From Halopelagius fulvigenes (GTDB lineage: Archaea > Halobacteriota > Halobacteria > Halobacteriales > Haloferacaceae), in assembly GCF_042662625.1 (NCBI RefSeq), contig NZ_JBHSXH010000015.1:124001-188000 (forward strand): DNA of 64,000 nt, in the 5' to 3' direction. Position 1 is the first letter of the stretch, and every line of letters starts with the position of its first letter. Positions 34,425-44,217 of the stretch are shown piece by piece. The notes under the pieces are model-generated. The model was not told where the DNA came from. It did no database searches and was given only the letters and a program-made list of their open reading frames with translations. The translations under genes and the position numbers were made by a program.

Positions 34425-35792
34425 CTACGGCGAATCTTTCTGCTGTTCGACGAACTCGACGGTGACGGTCACTCGCTCGTCGGTTTCGGCGGTGATGGCT
34501 CGACGCAACACCCCCGCCAGCGACGGGTACGACCGGTCCACCGGGCGTCTGACGGTGACGGTCACCTCCCGCCTGTCCTCGGAAACGCCGAGGTCCGAGA
34601 ACTCGATCTCGACGGCGCTCAGTTCGAGGTCCTCGTACCCCGGTCCCTCGATGACGTCCTGGACGGCGGTCGTCGCCTGATTCTCGAAGGCTATCTGCTG
34701 GGCGAGGAGCACCCCCGGACCGATGGCCGTCGTCACGAACAGGCCGAGGACGACGTACGTCGTCGGGCGTCCGAGCAGGGTGCGCACCTTCGCCGTCGCA
34801 CTCGCGGCCTCCGACCAGTGTTGGGGCCGGTACCCGAGGTACCACAGCGTCGCCGCCCCGGCCAACACGATGCCGGTGACGTTGACCGCGAGGAGGACGA
34901 ACGCGCCCAGCGCCACCGTCGGTATCACCCACGCCATGCCGATTCCCACCGCCGCGGCGGCGGGGAGGATGGCCGCGGCGACGGCGACGCCGACGATGGA
35001 GACGGGAAGCTCGGTCGCCAGTCCGAACCCGCCTGCGGACCCCGCACAGAGGGCGACCAGGAGCGTCAGCAGGCCCGGCGACGTCCGACTCGATATCTGC
35101 TGGACGGTCGTCACGCTGAGAGAGGGCGCGACGAACTGCGCCGTCTTCAACCCCCACCCGAGGACGGCGGCGGCGACGATGGCGACGACGAGGCCGGCGA
35201 GCGTCGATTTGATGCCCTCCACGAACAGCGACCGTTCGTCGAGGGCCGTGCCGACGCTCGCGGTGAGCGCGGCCCCTATCTGGGGGGCGATGACCATCGA
35301 CCCGACGACGAGTGCGGGCGAGTCCAACAGCAACCCCGCTGTCGCGACGAACGCGCTCAGGACGGTCATGCTGTAGTACGTCGTCGGCCGCGGGTTGAGG
35401 TTGCGCACCTTCGTCCGAATCTCCTCGTTGGAGATGCGCTCTTCCTCCTCGGTGCCCTCCATGTACCGGTCTACGAGCGCCGAGTAGTGCGGCGTCGCCG
35501 CCGTCTCCGCGTTGACGATGACGAGGTACTCCTCCTTGATTCCGATGTCGGTCATCGCGTCGCGGACGCGGTCGACCGCCTCCGTCGGCACCGGGAACTG
35601 GACCATCTTCCGACCGGGGCCGCTCTCGGGGGCGTCGGCGTCGGCGTCACTGTCGCTGTTGCTGCCGGCGCCTCGGACGAAGTCTCCGCCGTCGTCCACC
35701 GAGAACACCACCGGGTCGATGTCCTCCTCGCGGAGTGTGTCCAACACGTCGTCGAGGTGTTCGGTCTCGACCAACACCTGCAGCAGTCGCAT
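34425..35792 (-). CDS. DUF389 (TIGR00341-like) membrane protein
   Basis: A 455-residue protein. The N-terminal ~130 residues are a soluble ferredoxin-like domain (RLLQVLVETEHLDDVLDTLR) containing an acidic, low-complexity insert (SNSDSDADADAPESGPG). Hydrophobic segments follow, including YYSMTVLSAFVATAGLLLD, VVGSMVIAPQIGAALTASVG (DUF389 hallmark) and several Ala/Val-rich helices up to AIGPGVLLAQQIAF. A C-terminal soluble domain ends in ETDERVTVTVEFVEQQ. The family is widespread but its activity is unknown; a transport role is only suspected. It is divergent from arginase. Confidence 0.85.
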   Translation of the reverse strand: MRLLQVLVETEHLDDVLDTLREEDIDPVVFSVDDGGDFVRGAGSNSDSDADADAPESGPGRKMVQFPVPTEAVDRVRDAMTDIGIKEEYLVIVNAETAATPHYSALVDRYMEGTEEEERISNEEIRTKVRNLNPRPTTYYSMTVLSAFVATAGLLLDSPALVVGSMVIAPQIGAALTASVGTALDERSLFVEGIKSTLAGLVVAIVAAAVLGWGLKTAQFVAPSLSVTTVQQISSRTSPGLLTLLVALCAGSAGGFGLATELPVSIVGVAVAAAILPAAAAVGIGMAWVIPTVALGAFVLLAVNVTGIVLAGAATLWYLGYRPQHWSEAASATAKVRTLLGRPTTYVVLGLFVTTAIGPGVLLAQQIAFENQATTAVQDVIEGPGYEDLELSAVEIEFSDLGVSEDRREVTVTVRRPVDRSYPSLAGVLRRAITAETDERVTVTVEFVEQQKDSP

Positions 35793-35895
35793 CGAGCGTG
35801 GAGAGTGGGGCCGCGAAGAAAGCCGCTCTCCCGGGTCGCACGGGGCGAAAGTCCTTCTCGCCGCCTCGAAACCTCCTCTCGTCCCGTTTCGATGA

Positions 35896-35902
35896 CCATA
35901 AG
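35896..35902 (+). promoter_or_regulatory. TATA-like box of the arginase gene
   Basis: CCATAAG ends 24 nt before the ATG at 35927, giving a leaderless start. Confidence 0.35.
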
Positions 35903-35926
35903 CGCGCGAGCGGTGCAGATACGACC

Positions 35927-36835
35927 ATGACGCGACCAACCCGAATCATCGGCGCGCCCATCGACTACGGGGCGAATCGACGCGGCGTGGACATGGGCCC
36001 GTCGGCCATCCGCTACGGCGGCCTCGCGGCGCAACTGGAGGACGCGGGGGCCACCGTCGCCGACGACGGCGACGTCTCCGCGCCCCGGGCCGAGGAACGC
36101 GACCCAGAGGCGGAGACGCCGAGCGAAGGCCGGGCGAAGTTCCTCCGCGAGACGAAGGCGGTCTGTACGGCGCTCTCAGACCGCGTGGCCGAGACGCTCG
36201 ATTCGGGGGAGTTACCCCTCGTCCTCGGCGGCGACCACTCCATCGCCATCGGGTCCGTCACCGGAAGCGCCCGGGACGCCGACGTCGGCGTCGTCTGGTT
36301 CGACGCCCACGGCGACTTCAACACCCCCGCCACGTCGCCGTCGGGGAACGTCCACGGGATGCCCCTCGCGGCACTGCTCGGGATCGGCGACTTCGCGGGC
36401 GTCGAGTGGGCCAACGCCGACGGCCTCCGCGAGGAGAACGTCGCCATCGTCGGCCTCCGGTCCGTCGACGAGGCCGAACGCGAGGCCATCCGAGAGAGCG
36501 AGGTGACCGCCTTCACGATGTCCGACATCGACGAGGAGGGCATCACCGCCGTCGTCGAGGGGGCCCTCGAAATCGCCACGGCGGGCACCGACGGCATCCA
36601 CGTCAGCCTCGATTTGGACTGGCTCGACCCCCGGGAGGCGCCGGGCGTCGGGACGCCCGTCCGCGGCGGGGTGAACTACCGCGAGGCCCACTCCGCGCTC
36701 GAAACCGTCGCCGAGACGGGCGCGCTCCGCTCTCTGGAACTCGTCGAGGTGAACCCCATCCTCGACGAACAGAACGAGACGGCGTCGCTTGCGACCGAAC
36801 TCGCCGCCAGCGCACTCGGAAAGCGCATCCTGTGA
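35927..36835 (+). CDS. rocF: Arginase (ureohydrolase family)
   Basis: A 302-residue metal enzyme. The Mn2+ motifs are present: GGDHSIAIGSVTG, WFDAHGDFNTPATSPSGNVHGMP and SLDLDWLDPREAPGVGTPVRGG. The SGNVHGMP segment is that of arginase rather than agmatinase, so the reaction is probably L-arginine to ornithine and urea, but agmatinase cannot be excluded from the sequence alone. There is an open extension upstream, yet the ATG at 35927 gives the family start TRIIGAPIDYGANRRGVDMG. Divergent from the DUF389 gene. Confidence 0.85.
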   Translation: MTRPTRIIGAPIDYGANRRGVDMGPSAIRYGGLAAQLEDAGATVADDGDVSAPRAEERDPEAETPSEGRAKFLRETKAVCTALSDRVAETLDSGELPLVLGGDHSIAIGSVTGSARDADVGVVWFDAHGDFNTPATSPSGNVHGMPLAALLGIGDFAGVEWANADGLREENVAIVGLRSVDEAEREAIRESEVTAFTMSDIDEEGITAVVEGALEIATAGTDGIHVSLDLDWLDPREAPGVGTPVRGGVNYREAHSALETVAETGALRSLELVEVNPILDEQNETASLATELAASALGKRIL

Positions 36836-36956
36836 GGTTCGCCCCTGCGTCTCCCGCGGCGCGCGCCCGATGCGCCCCGGGAGACGGCCCCACACCTCGT
36901 TTCCGGTGAACTGACGGGGTATCGGGCGGCGTCGCTCCCGGAATCGGGGGCGCGGC

Positions 36957-36967
36957 GAAAAGAAAAA
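36957..36967 (-). terminator. T-rich tract after gyrA
   Basis: On the minus strand this reads TTTTTCTTTT-like sequence about 18 nt after the gyrA stop. It probably ends the gyrB-gyrA transcript. Confidence 0.45.
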
Positions 36968-36984
36968 CGGTCGTCAGAGGGGCG

Positions 36985-39627
36985 TTACTCGGAGTCGAGG
37001 GCGCCGTCTTCGAGACCCTCGGACGCGAACTCGCTGTCGGTCGCCTCGCGGAGTTCCTCGGCGTCGAGTTCGCCGTTGGTCCCCGCGTCGGCGTCAGGGT
37101 CGGATTCCGCGTCCGTGTCGGCGTCGACCGCGGTCGAACGCTCCTCGTTGTACACGTCCACGGACGCGACGGCGTCGCCGCCGGCTAAGTCCATCACAAT
37201 GACGCCCATCGTGTTCCGCCCGACGGTGGAGACGTCCTCGACGGGCGTGCGGACGATTTGCCCCTCGGAACTCATGACGAACAGGTGGTCGCCGTCGCCG
37301 ACGGTCTCCATCGCGCAGACGGGGCCGTTCCGCTCGTTCGTCTTGATGTCTATCAGGCCCTTCCCGTTGCGGGACTGCGGCCGGTAGTTCTCGATGTCCG
37401 TCCGCTTGCCGTACCCGTTCTCGGTGACGGTGAGCACCCAGTTGTGGACGTCCTCGTCCACGGCGGCGACGCCCGCCACCCTGTCCTCGCCTTCGAGTTT
37501 GATGCCGCGGACGCCGCGGGCGGACCGGCCCATCGGGCGAACCTCGTCCTCGTGGAAGCGGATGGACATCCCCTCGCGGGTGGCGATGACGATGTCGCGT
37601 TCGCCGTCGGTCACCTCCACGTCGGCGAGTTCGTCGCCGTCGTCCAACGTGGTGGCGATGATGCCCGTCGAGAGGATGTTCTGGAAGTTCTCGACGTGCG
37701 TCCGCTTGATGTACCCGTCGCGGGTGACCATCGTGAGGTACTTGTCCGTCTCGTCCGCGATGTCGGCGCAGTTGACGACGGCGGTAATCTGCTCGCCGTC
37801 GTCCAAGTCGAGCAGGTTCACCGCGGACTTCCCGCGGGCGGTCCTCCCCATCTCGGGTATCTGGTACGTCTTCAGCTGGTACACCTGCCCATGGTTCGTG
37901 AAGTACAGCAGGTAGTCGTGGGTGCTGGCGACGAACACCGACGACACCCGGTCGCCCTCCTTCAGTTCGGTGCCGATGATGCCCTTCCCGCCGCGGCGTT
38001 GCGCGCGGAAACTGTCGAGGGACATCCGCTTGATGTAGTCCTCCTCGGTGACGACGACGACGACGTCCTCCTCGGCGATGAGGTCCTCGTGGGTGACGCT
38101 GCCGGTGTCCTCGATGAACGAGGTGCGACGCTCGTCGGCGTACTCCTCTCTGATGTTGAGGAGTTCCTCCTCGATGACCGCGTCGAGCTCCGACGTGTCC
38201 GAGAGGATTTCGTTCAGGCGGTCGATGCGCGCCTGCACCTCCTCGTACTCGGACTCTATCTCCTCGGCCTCCATCGAGGTGAGCGAACCGAGCTGCATCG
38301 CGACGATGTGGTTCGCCTGATCCTCCGAGAAGTCGAACGACGGCAGTTCCTCGCCGTCCACCTCGACGGTCTGTTCGCCGCGGAGTGCGGCCTTCGCGTC
38401 GTCGCGGCTCTCGGAGTTGCGGATGGTTTCGACCACCGCGTCGATGTTGTCGAGCGCGGTCAGTCGGCCCTCGAGGATGTGCGCTCTGTTCTCCGCCTCG
38501 TCGAGTTCGTACTGGGAGCGCCGACGCACGACCTCTCGCCGGTGGTCGAGGTACTCCTCTAAGGTCTCCTTCAGCGTGAGAACCCGGGGCTGGCCGTCCA
38601 CGAGAGCGAGGTTGATGACGCCGAACGTGGATTCGAGGTGGTGTTCCAACAGTTGGTTCTTCACCACCTCGGCGTTCGCGCCGCGCTTGAGTTCGACGAC
38701 GACGCGGATGCCGTCGCGGTCGGACTCGTCGCGCAGGTCGCGGATGCCCTCTATCTTCCCCTCGTTGACGTCGTCGGCGATGCGTTCGATGAGGCGCGCC
38801 TTGTTCTCCTGGTAGGGCAGTTCCGTGATGACGATGCGGTCGTCGTCTTCGACTTCGAACTCGGCGCGGACGCGGATGCGCCCGCGGCCGGTCTTGTACG
38901 CCTTGTGGACGGCGTTTCGGCCGACGATGTTCGCGCCGGTCGGGAAGTCGGGCCCCTTGACGTGTTCCATCAGGTCCTCGACCGTACAGTCGGGGTCCTC
39001 GATGAGGTGGACCGTCGCGTCGATGACCTCGCCGAGGTTGTGCGGCGGGATGTTGGTGGACATCCCGACGGCGATGCCGGACGACCCGTTGACGAGCAGG
39101 TTCGGGAACGCGGAGGGGAGCACCGCCGGTTCCTGCTTCCGGTCGTCGTAGTTCGCCTGGAAGTCGACGGTGTCTTTGTCGATATCGGCGAGTAACTCCT
39201 CTGCGATGGAGTCCATCCGGGCTTCCGTGTACCGCATGGCGGCCGGCGGGTCGCCGTCGACGGACCCGAAGTTCCCCTGCCCGTCGACGAGGGGGTAGCG
39301 CATCGAGAAGTCCTGCGCCATGCGCGCGAGGGCATCGTAGATGGCGGAGTCGCCGTGCGGGTGGTAGTCACCCATCGTCTCGCCCACGATGGACGAGGAC
39401 TTCCGGTGCGAGGTTCGGGAGGTGACGCCCGCCTCGTGCATCGCATAGAGGATGCGCCGGTGGACGGGCTTCAGTCCGTCGCGGACGTCCGGGAGGGCCC
39501 GGCCCGCGATGACGGACATCGCGTAGTCGATGTACGACTGTTCCATCTCCTGTTCGATGCGGGCCGTCTCCACGCTGGCGGCGATGCCCGCACCCGGTTC
39601 AAATTTGTCTGGTGCGTCGGAACTCAT
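36985..39627 (-). CDS. gyrA: DNA gyrase subunit A
   Basis: An 880-residue protein that breaks and rejoins DNA in the gyrase heterotetramer. The catalytic tyrosine is Tyr133 in AAMRYTEARM; the quinolone-determining region GDYHPHGDSAIYDALARMAQ keeps Ser94 and Asp98 (E. coli Ser83/Asp87), the usual drug-sensitive residues. The long C-terminal half contains repeated beta-pinwheel blades (MGRTARGKSAVNLL, MGRSARGVRGIKL and similar), including the GyrA-box-like QRRGGKGIIG. The tail beyond residue 840 is very acidic. It follows gyrB after 26 nt on the same strand, and both introduce negative supercoils. Confidence 0.97.
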   Translation of the reverse strand: MSSDAPDKFEPGAGIAASVETARIEQEMEQSYIDYAMSVIAGRALPDVRDGLKPVHRRILYAMHEAGVTSRTSHRKSSSIVGETMGDYHPHGDSAIYDALARMAQDFSMRYPLVDGQGNFGSVDGDPPAAMRYTEARMDSIAEELLADIDKDTVDFQANYDDRKQEPAVLPSAFPNLLVNGSSGIAVGMSTNIPPHNLGEVIDATVHLIEDPDCTVEDLMEHVKGPDFPTGANIVGRNAVHKAYKTGRGRIRVRAEFEVEDDDRIVITELPYQENKARLIERIADDVNEGKIEGIRDLRDESDRDGIRVVVELKRGANAEVVKNQLLEHHLESTFGVINLALVDGQPRVLTLKETLEEYLDHRREVVRRRSQYELDEAENRAHILEGRLTALDNIDAVVETIRNSESRDDAKAALRGEQTVEVDGEELPSFDFSEDQANHIVAMQLGSLTSMEAEEIESEYEEVQARIDRLNEILSDTSELDAVIEEELLNIREEYADERRTSFIEDTGSVTHEDLIAEEDVVVVVTEEDYIKRMSLDSFRAQRRGGKGIIGTELKEGDRVSSVFVASTHDYLLYFTNHGQVYQLKTYQIPEMGRTARGKSAVNLLDLDDGEQITAVVNCADIADETDKYLTMVTRDGYIKRTHVENFQNILSTGIIATTLDDGDELADVEVTDGERDIVIATREGMSIRFHEDEVRPMGRSARGVRGIKLEGEDRVAGVAAVDEDVHNWVLTVTENGYGKRTDIENYRPQSRNGKGLIDIKTNERNGPVCAMETVGDGDHLFVMSSEGQIVRTPVEDVSTVGRNTMGVIVMDLAGGDAVASVDVYNEERSTAVDADTDAESDPDADAGTNGELDAEELREATDSEFASEGLEDGALDSE

Positions 39628-39653
39628 TGGTGATTTTCGGGGGGTGAGTTAGG

Positions 39654-41567
39654 TTAGATGTCCACCCACTCGGCGTCGGTGGCGTGTTCTTTGATGAACT
39701 GTTTCCGCGGTTCGACGGCGTCGCCCATCAGGATGTTGAACATCCGGTCGGCGGCCGCGGCGTCTTCGATGCTTATCTGCTTGAGAACCCTGTTCTCGGG
39801 GTTCATCGTCGTGTCCCACAGCTGGTCGGGGTTCATCTCGCCGAGACCCTTGAACCGCTGGACCTGCGTCGGGTTGCCGTTACACTTCTCCTCGACGATC
39901 CGGTCGCGTTCGGCCTCGGTCATCGCGTCGTACGTCTCGCCGCGGTAGCGAACCCGGTACAGCGGCGGTTTCGCCGCGTAGACGTACCCCGCTTCCAGAA
40001 GCGGGCGCATGTGGCGATAGAGGAGGGTCAAAAGCAACGTTCGGATGTGCGCGCCGTCGACGTCGGCGTCCGTCATCAGGATGATGCGGTGGTAGCGCGC
40101 GTCCTCGATGTCGAACTCCTCGCCGACGCCCGCCCCGATGGCGGTGATGAGCGACCGGACCTCGTTGTTCTCCAGCACGCGGTCCAGCCGGTGCTTCTCG
40201 ACGTTCAGAATCTTCCCCTTCAGGGGGAGGATGGCCTGGAACCGCCGGTCGCGGCCCTGCTTCGCGGACCCGCCCGCGGAGTCGCCCTCGACGACGAACA
40301 GTTCGGACTCGCCGGGGTCTTTCGACTGGCAGTCGGCCAGCTTCCCCGGAAGCGCCGTCGATTCGAGCGCGGACTTCCGGCGCGTCAGTTCCTCGGCCTT
40401 CTTCGCGGCCTTGCGCGCCTTCGCCGCCTCGACGGCCTTCATGATTATCGACTGGGCCGTGCCCGGATTCTCCTCGAAGTACGTCCCGAGCTGTTCGTGG
40501 GTGACGGACTCGACGATGCCCCGGACTTCGCTGTTGCCGAGTTTCGTCTTCGTCTGCCCCTCGAACTGCGGGTCGGGGTGCTTCACGGAGATGACCGCCG
40601 TCAGACCCTCGCGGACGTCTTCTCCCTTCAGGGAATCGAGGTCGTCGAGCAGGTTGTTGCTCTTCGCGTAGTCGTTGACGACGCGCGTGAGGGCCGTCTT
40701 GAAGCCCGTGAGGTGGGTGCCGCCCTCGCGGGTGTTGATGTTGTTGGCGAAGGCGTGGATGGAGCCCTGCAGCTCCTCGGTGGCCTGCATCGCCACCTCG
40801 ACTTCGATGTTCTGGTCCTCGTCGTCGTAGTAGATAGTGTCGTCGTGGAGGACCGTCTTCGTCTCGTTGAGGTAGCCGACGAACTCCCGGATGCCGCCGT
40901 CGAAGCGGAAACTGCTCTCCTCGTCGGCCACTTCGTCCCGGAGGGAGATCTGGACGCCGGAGTTGAGGAACGCGAGCTCCCGGAGGCGGTTCTCCAGCGT
41001 CGAGAAGTCGAAGTCGGTCGTCTCGAAGATGTCGTCGTCGGGCCAGAACTGGATCGTCGTCCCCGTGTCCTCGCCGGATTCGAGGTCGCGGACGCGTTCG
41101 AAGGCGTCGGCCACGGGTTCGCCGTGGTCGAACTCGTGTTTCCACACCGCGCCGTCGCGCTTTATCTCGACTTCCAACCGCTGAGAGAGGGCGTTGACGA
41201 CGGAGACGCCGACGCCGTGGAGGCCGCCGGACACTTGATACGACTTGTTGTCGAACTTCCCGCCCGCGTGGAGGACGGTCATGATGACCTCGACCGCGGG
41301 CCGATCGTACTGTTCGTGGGTGTCGACCGGGATGCCGCGGCCGTTGTCGGTGACAGAGACGGACCCGTCGTCGTTGACTGCGACCTCTATCTCGTCGCAG
41401 TATCCCGCGAGGGCCTCGTCGATGGAGTTGTCCACGACCTCGTACACGAGGTGGTGTAATCCCCGTGAGTCCGTGGACCCGATGTACATCGCCGGACGTT
41501 TTCGGACGGCTTCTAGGCCTTCGAGGACCTGAATTTGCCCGGCCCCGTACTCGCTTTCTCGTGACAT
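39654..41567 (-). CDS. gyrB: DNA gyrase subunit B
   Basis: A 637-residue ATPase subunit of gyrase. The GHKL motifs are VVDNSIDEALAGY, DNGRGIP and GGLHGVGVSVVNALS; the TOPRIM domain has EGDSAGGSAKQGRDR (with the Glu) and DADVDGAHIRTLLL, and the C-terminal part ends in KQFIKEHATDAEWVDI. The first domain is where novobiocin acts in haloarchaea. It is the first gene of the gyrB-gyrA unit and diverges from top6B across 225 bp. An AT-rich element TTTAAG with a GGGAGG-like sequence precedes the ATG. Confidence 0.97.
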   Translation of the reverse strand: MSRESEYGAGQIQVLEGLEAVRKRPAMYIGSTDSRGLHHLVYEVVDNSIDEALAGYCDEIEVAVNDDGSVSVTDNGRGIPVDTHEQYDRPAVEVIMTVLHAGGKFDNKSYQVSGGLHGVGVSVVNALSQRLEVEIKRDGAVWKHEFDHGEPVADAFERVRDLESGEDTGTTIQFWPDDDIFETTDFDFSTLENRLRELAFLNSGVQISLRDEVADEESSFRFDGGIREFVGYLNETKTVLHDDTIYYDDEDQNIEVEVAMQATEELQGSIHAFANNINTREGGTHLTGFKTALTRVVNDYAKSNNLLDDLDSLKGEDVREGLTAVISVKHPDPQFEGQTKTKLGNSEVRGIVESVTHEQLGTYFEENPGTAQSIIMKAVEAAKARKAAKKAEELTRRKSALESTALPGKLADCQSKDPGESELFVVEGDSAGGSAKQGRDRRFQAILPLKGKILNVEKHRLDRVLENNEVRSLITAIGAGVGEEFDIEDARYHRIILMTDADVDGAHIRTLLLTLLYRHMRPLLEAGYVYAAKPPLYRVRYRGETYDAMTEAERDRIVEEKCNGNPTQVQRFKGLGEMNPDQLWDTTMNPENRVLKQISIEDAAAADRMFNILMGDAVEPRKQFIKEHATDAEWVDI

Positions 41568-41792
41568 AGAACCTGTTACCGACTAGGCTAGCTCCTCCCT
41601 TAAACCCCTCGTACGCGCGCCCGCGTGAGAGAACATAAAACAAGTTCAGGACGGAGTGAATCGCTCGGGTGACGCGATTTCGCTTTTGCCGCGCGCGCCG
41701 TCGGTCGCCCCTCCGTCGGTCGGTCGTCCCGTTCACTTTCACTCCGCTCCCGAACACGTTTTAACCGTCCATCGGGAACTTCTCGGCACAGA
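41568..41792. promoter_or_regulatory. Divergent promoter region of gyrB and top6B
   Basis: 225 bp between the gyrB and top6B start codons. Two AT-rich elements are seen: one near 41598-41604 (TTTAAG on the minus strand) for gyrB and GTTTTAACC near 41757-41765 for top6B, about 28 nt before its ATG. Shared control of the two type II topoisomerases is plausible but cannot be shown from sequence. Confidence 0.55.
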
Positions 41793-44213
41793 ATGACCTC
41801 GTTCCAGTCGACGCTCGGCGAGGAGTCGGGGATCGCCGAGGAGCTGGCGGAGAGCCAGCGGGCCATCTCCATCGCCGAGTTCTTCGAGAAGAACAAGCAC
41901 ATGCTCGGCTTCGACTCGGGCGCTCGGGGGATGGTCACCGCCGTCAAGGAGGCGGTCGACAACGCCCTCGACGCGACCGAAGAAGCGGGAATCATGCCCG
42001 ACATCTCCATCGAGATACGGGAGTCGGGCGACTACTACACGCTCGTCGTCGAAGACAACGGGCCGGGTATCACCAGAGAGCAGATCCCGAAGGTCTTCGG
42101 GAAGCTCCTCTACGGCTCTCGCTTCCACGCGCGCGAACAGTCCCGCGGTCAGCAGGGTATCGGTATCTCCGCGTCCGTCCTCTACTCGCAGCTCACCTCG
42201 GGCAAACCCGCGAAGATTACGAGTCGGACGCAGGGGTCGGAGACGGCGCAGTACTTCGAGCTCATCATCGACACCGACACGAACGAACCCGAGATTCAGG
42301 TCGAAAAGGAGCTCTCGCCCGCGGAGTCCGACCTCTCGCCGACCCACGGCACCCGAATCGAAGTCGAGATGGAGGCGAACATGCGCGCCCGCCAACAGCT
42401 CCACAACTACGTGAAGCACACGGCGGTCGTCAACCCCCACGCGCGACTCGTCCTCGACGAACCGGGACTCGACGAACCGCGACAGTACGAACGCGTCGAG
42501 GGCGCGAGCCTCCCCGCCGAGACCGAGGAGATCCGACCCCACCCCCACGGGGTCGAACTCGGGACGCTCATCAAGATGCTCGGCGTGACGGAGTCGTACT
42601 CCGTCTCCGGGTTCCTGCAGGAGGAGTTCACCCGCGTCGGCGCGAAGACGGCCGAGAAGGTGCTGGACAACTTCCGCGACCGGCACTTCGGACGGGAGAT
42701 GGCGTGGCGCGCGCCCGAACCGGGCACCGAACCCGAGACGGACCTCGAAACCGCCATCGAGGACGCCGTCGTCAACAAGGGCGCCGAGGCCACCTCGGCG
42801 CTCGCCTCCCAGGTCGCCGACACCCTCCGAAACCGCGACCGGACCGCCTACCATGAACTCGAATCCATCGTCTCCACCGTCGCCGACGACGTGGGCGGGG
42901 AACGCGGCGTCAGCTTCGGCGCGACGGTCCAGGAGAACGCCGTCGAAGCGGCGTGGGAGGTTCTCACCGCCGACGTGACGCCCGACCTCTACGGCCTCGT
43001 TGACGGCGCGACCAGCACCCGGAAGGACGACCTGACGGTCGAGGGCCTCGCCGACCGCCTCGGCGAGAAGTTCACGGGCGGCCCCGCCCGACACCGCGCG
43101 ACGCGGAAGCAGGTCCGCGAGTACGTCGACCGGTCGGCGGACGTCCTCGTCTCCACGAACGAGGACATCACCATCGGCGAGACGGCCCGCGAGAACGTCG
43201 CGGAGGCCGTCTGGAAGGTGATGCGGACCGTCCCCGACGACGTGCCGAAGGTCTCGGAGGTGGCCGACGACAGGGACACCGCCTCCGAACTGCTGGAGGC
43301 GATGCGCGAGACGGACATCCTCGCGCCGCCGACGAACTGCCTGTCGCCCATCACCGCCGAACTCGTCGAGGCCGGCCTCCGGAAGGAGTACGACGCCGAC
43401 TTCTACGCCGCGGCGACGCGCGACGCGGAAGTCCACGGCGGCGACCCCTTCATCGTCGAGGCGGGCATCGCCTACGGCGGCGACCTGCCGGACGGCGGGT
43501 CGGTCGACCTGCTTCGCTTCGCCAACCGCGTCCCCCTCGTCTACCAGCGAGGGGCCTGCGCCACGACGGACGTGGTCAAGCGCATCGGCTGGCGGAACTA
43601 CGGCCTCGACCAACCCGGCGGATCCGGGATGCCGAACGGCCCGGCGGTCATCATGGTCCACGTCGCCTCCACGAACGTCCCGTTCACGAGCGAGTCGAAG
43701 GACGCCCTCGCCAACATCCCGGAGATAGAAGACGAGATAGAACTCGCCATCCGGGAGGCCGCCCGCGACCTGAAGTCCTACCTCAACAAGCGGCGGTCGA
43801 TGCAGAAGCGCCGGAAGAAACAGGACGTCCTCGGGAAGATCCTGCCCGATATGGCCGACAAGCTCTCGGAGGTGACGGGCCGGGAACGGCCGAACATCGA
43901 CGGCGCGTTGGCGCGCATCATGAACAACGTCGGCGTCGAACGCGTCGTCGAGGGCGACACCGTCACCCTGAGCGTCGAGAACCACTCCGACCGCACGGAG
44001 GAACCGGACATCACCGAAATCGTCTCCACCGAACCGGCGGACGTGCCCGACGAGGCCACGGTCGTGGACTTAGACGGCGAGTGGTTCGTCAAGTGGAACC
44101 CCTCCGTCTCCGCCGGGGAGACGGTCGAACTCACCTACACCGTCGCATCGGACGCGTCGTTCGACATCAACGTCGACGGCGTCGAGACGGAGAAACTGAC
44201 CGTTAACACGTAA
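41793..44213 (+). CDS. top6B: DNA topoisomerase VI subunit B
   Basis: An 806-residue GHKL ATPase. Motifs: AVKEAVDNALDATEEAGI, VEDNGPGI, GQQGIGISASVL and the transducer region later in the chain. Compared with short crenarchaeal forms (about 530 residues), the haloarchaeal protein carries a large helical insert roughly between residues 310 and 510 (ETDLETAIEDAVVNKGAEAT onward) and a C-terminal Ig-like domain (SVENHSDRTEEPDITEIVST to the end). It makes the ATP-driven gate of topoisomerase VI. top6A follows after 4 nt, and the pair diverges from gyrB. Confidence 0.95.
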   Translation: MTSFQSTLGEESGIAEELAESQRAISIAEFFEKNKHMLGFDSGARGMVTAVKEAVDNALDATEEAGIMPDISIEIRESGDYYTLVVEDNGPGITREQIPKVFGKLLYGSRFHAREQSRGQQGIGISASVLYSQLTSGKPAKITSRTQGSETAQYFELIIDTDTNEPEIQVEKELSPAESDLSPTHGTRIEVEMEANMRARQQLHNYVKHTAVVNPHARLVLDEPGLDEPRQYERVEGASLPAETEEIRPHPHGVELGTLIKMLGVTESYSVSGFLQEEFTRVGAKTAEKVLDNFRDRHFGREMAWRAPEPGTEPETDLETAIEDAVVNKGAEATSALASQVADTLRNRDRTAYHELESIVSTVADDVGGERGVSFGATVQENAVEAAWEVLTADVTPDLYGLVDGATSTRKDDLTVEGLADRLGEKFTGGPARHRATRKQVREYVDRSADVLVSTNEDITIGETARENVAEAVWKVMRTVPDDVPKVSEVADDRDTASELLEAMRETDILAPPTNCLSPITAELVEAGLRKEYDADFYAAATRDAEVHGGDPFIVEAGIAYGGDLPDGGSVDLLRFANRVPLVYQRGACATTDVVKRIGWRNYGLDQPGGSGMPNGPAVIMVHVASTNVPFTSESKDALANIPEIEDEIELAIREAARDLKSYLNKRRSMQKRRKKQDVLGKILPDMADKLSEVTGRERPNIDGALARIMNNVGVERVVEGDTVTLSVENHSDRTEEPDITEIVSTEPADVPDEATVVDLDGEWFVKWNPSVSAGETVELTYTVASDASFDINVDGVETEKLTVNT

Positions 44214-44217
44214 GACA

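Noticed and set aside
41739..43985. 748-codon minus-strand frame opposite top6B.
   Set aside because: Antisense shadow caused by high GC codon bias; its product has no domain and an un-haloarchaeal composition.
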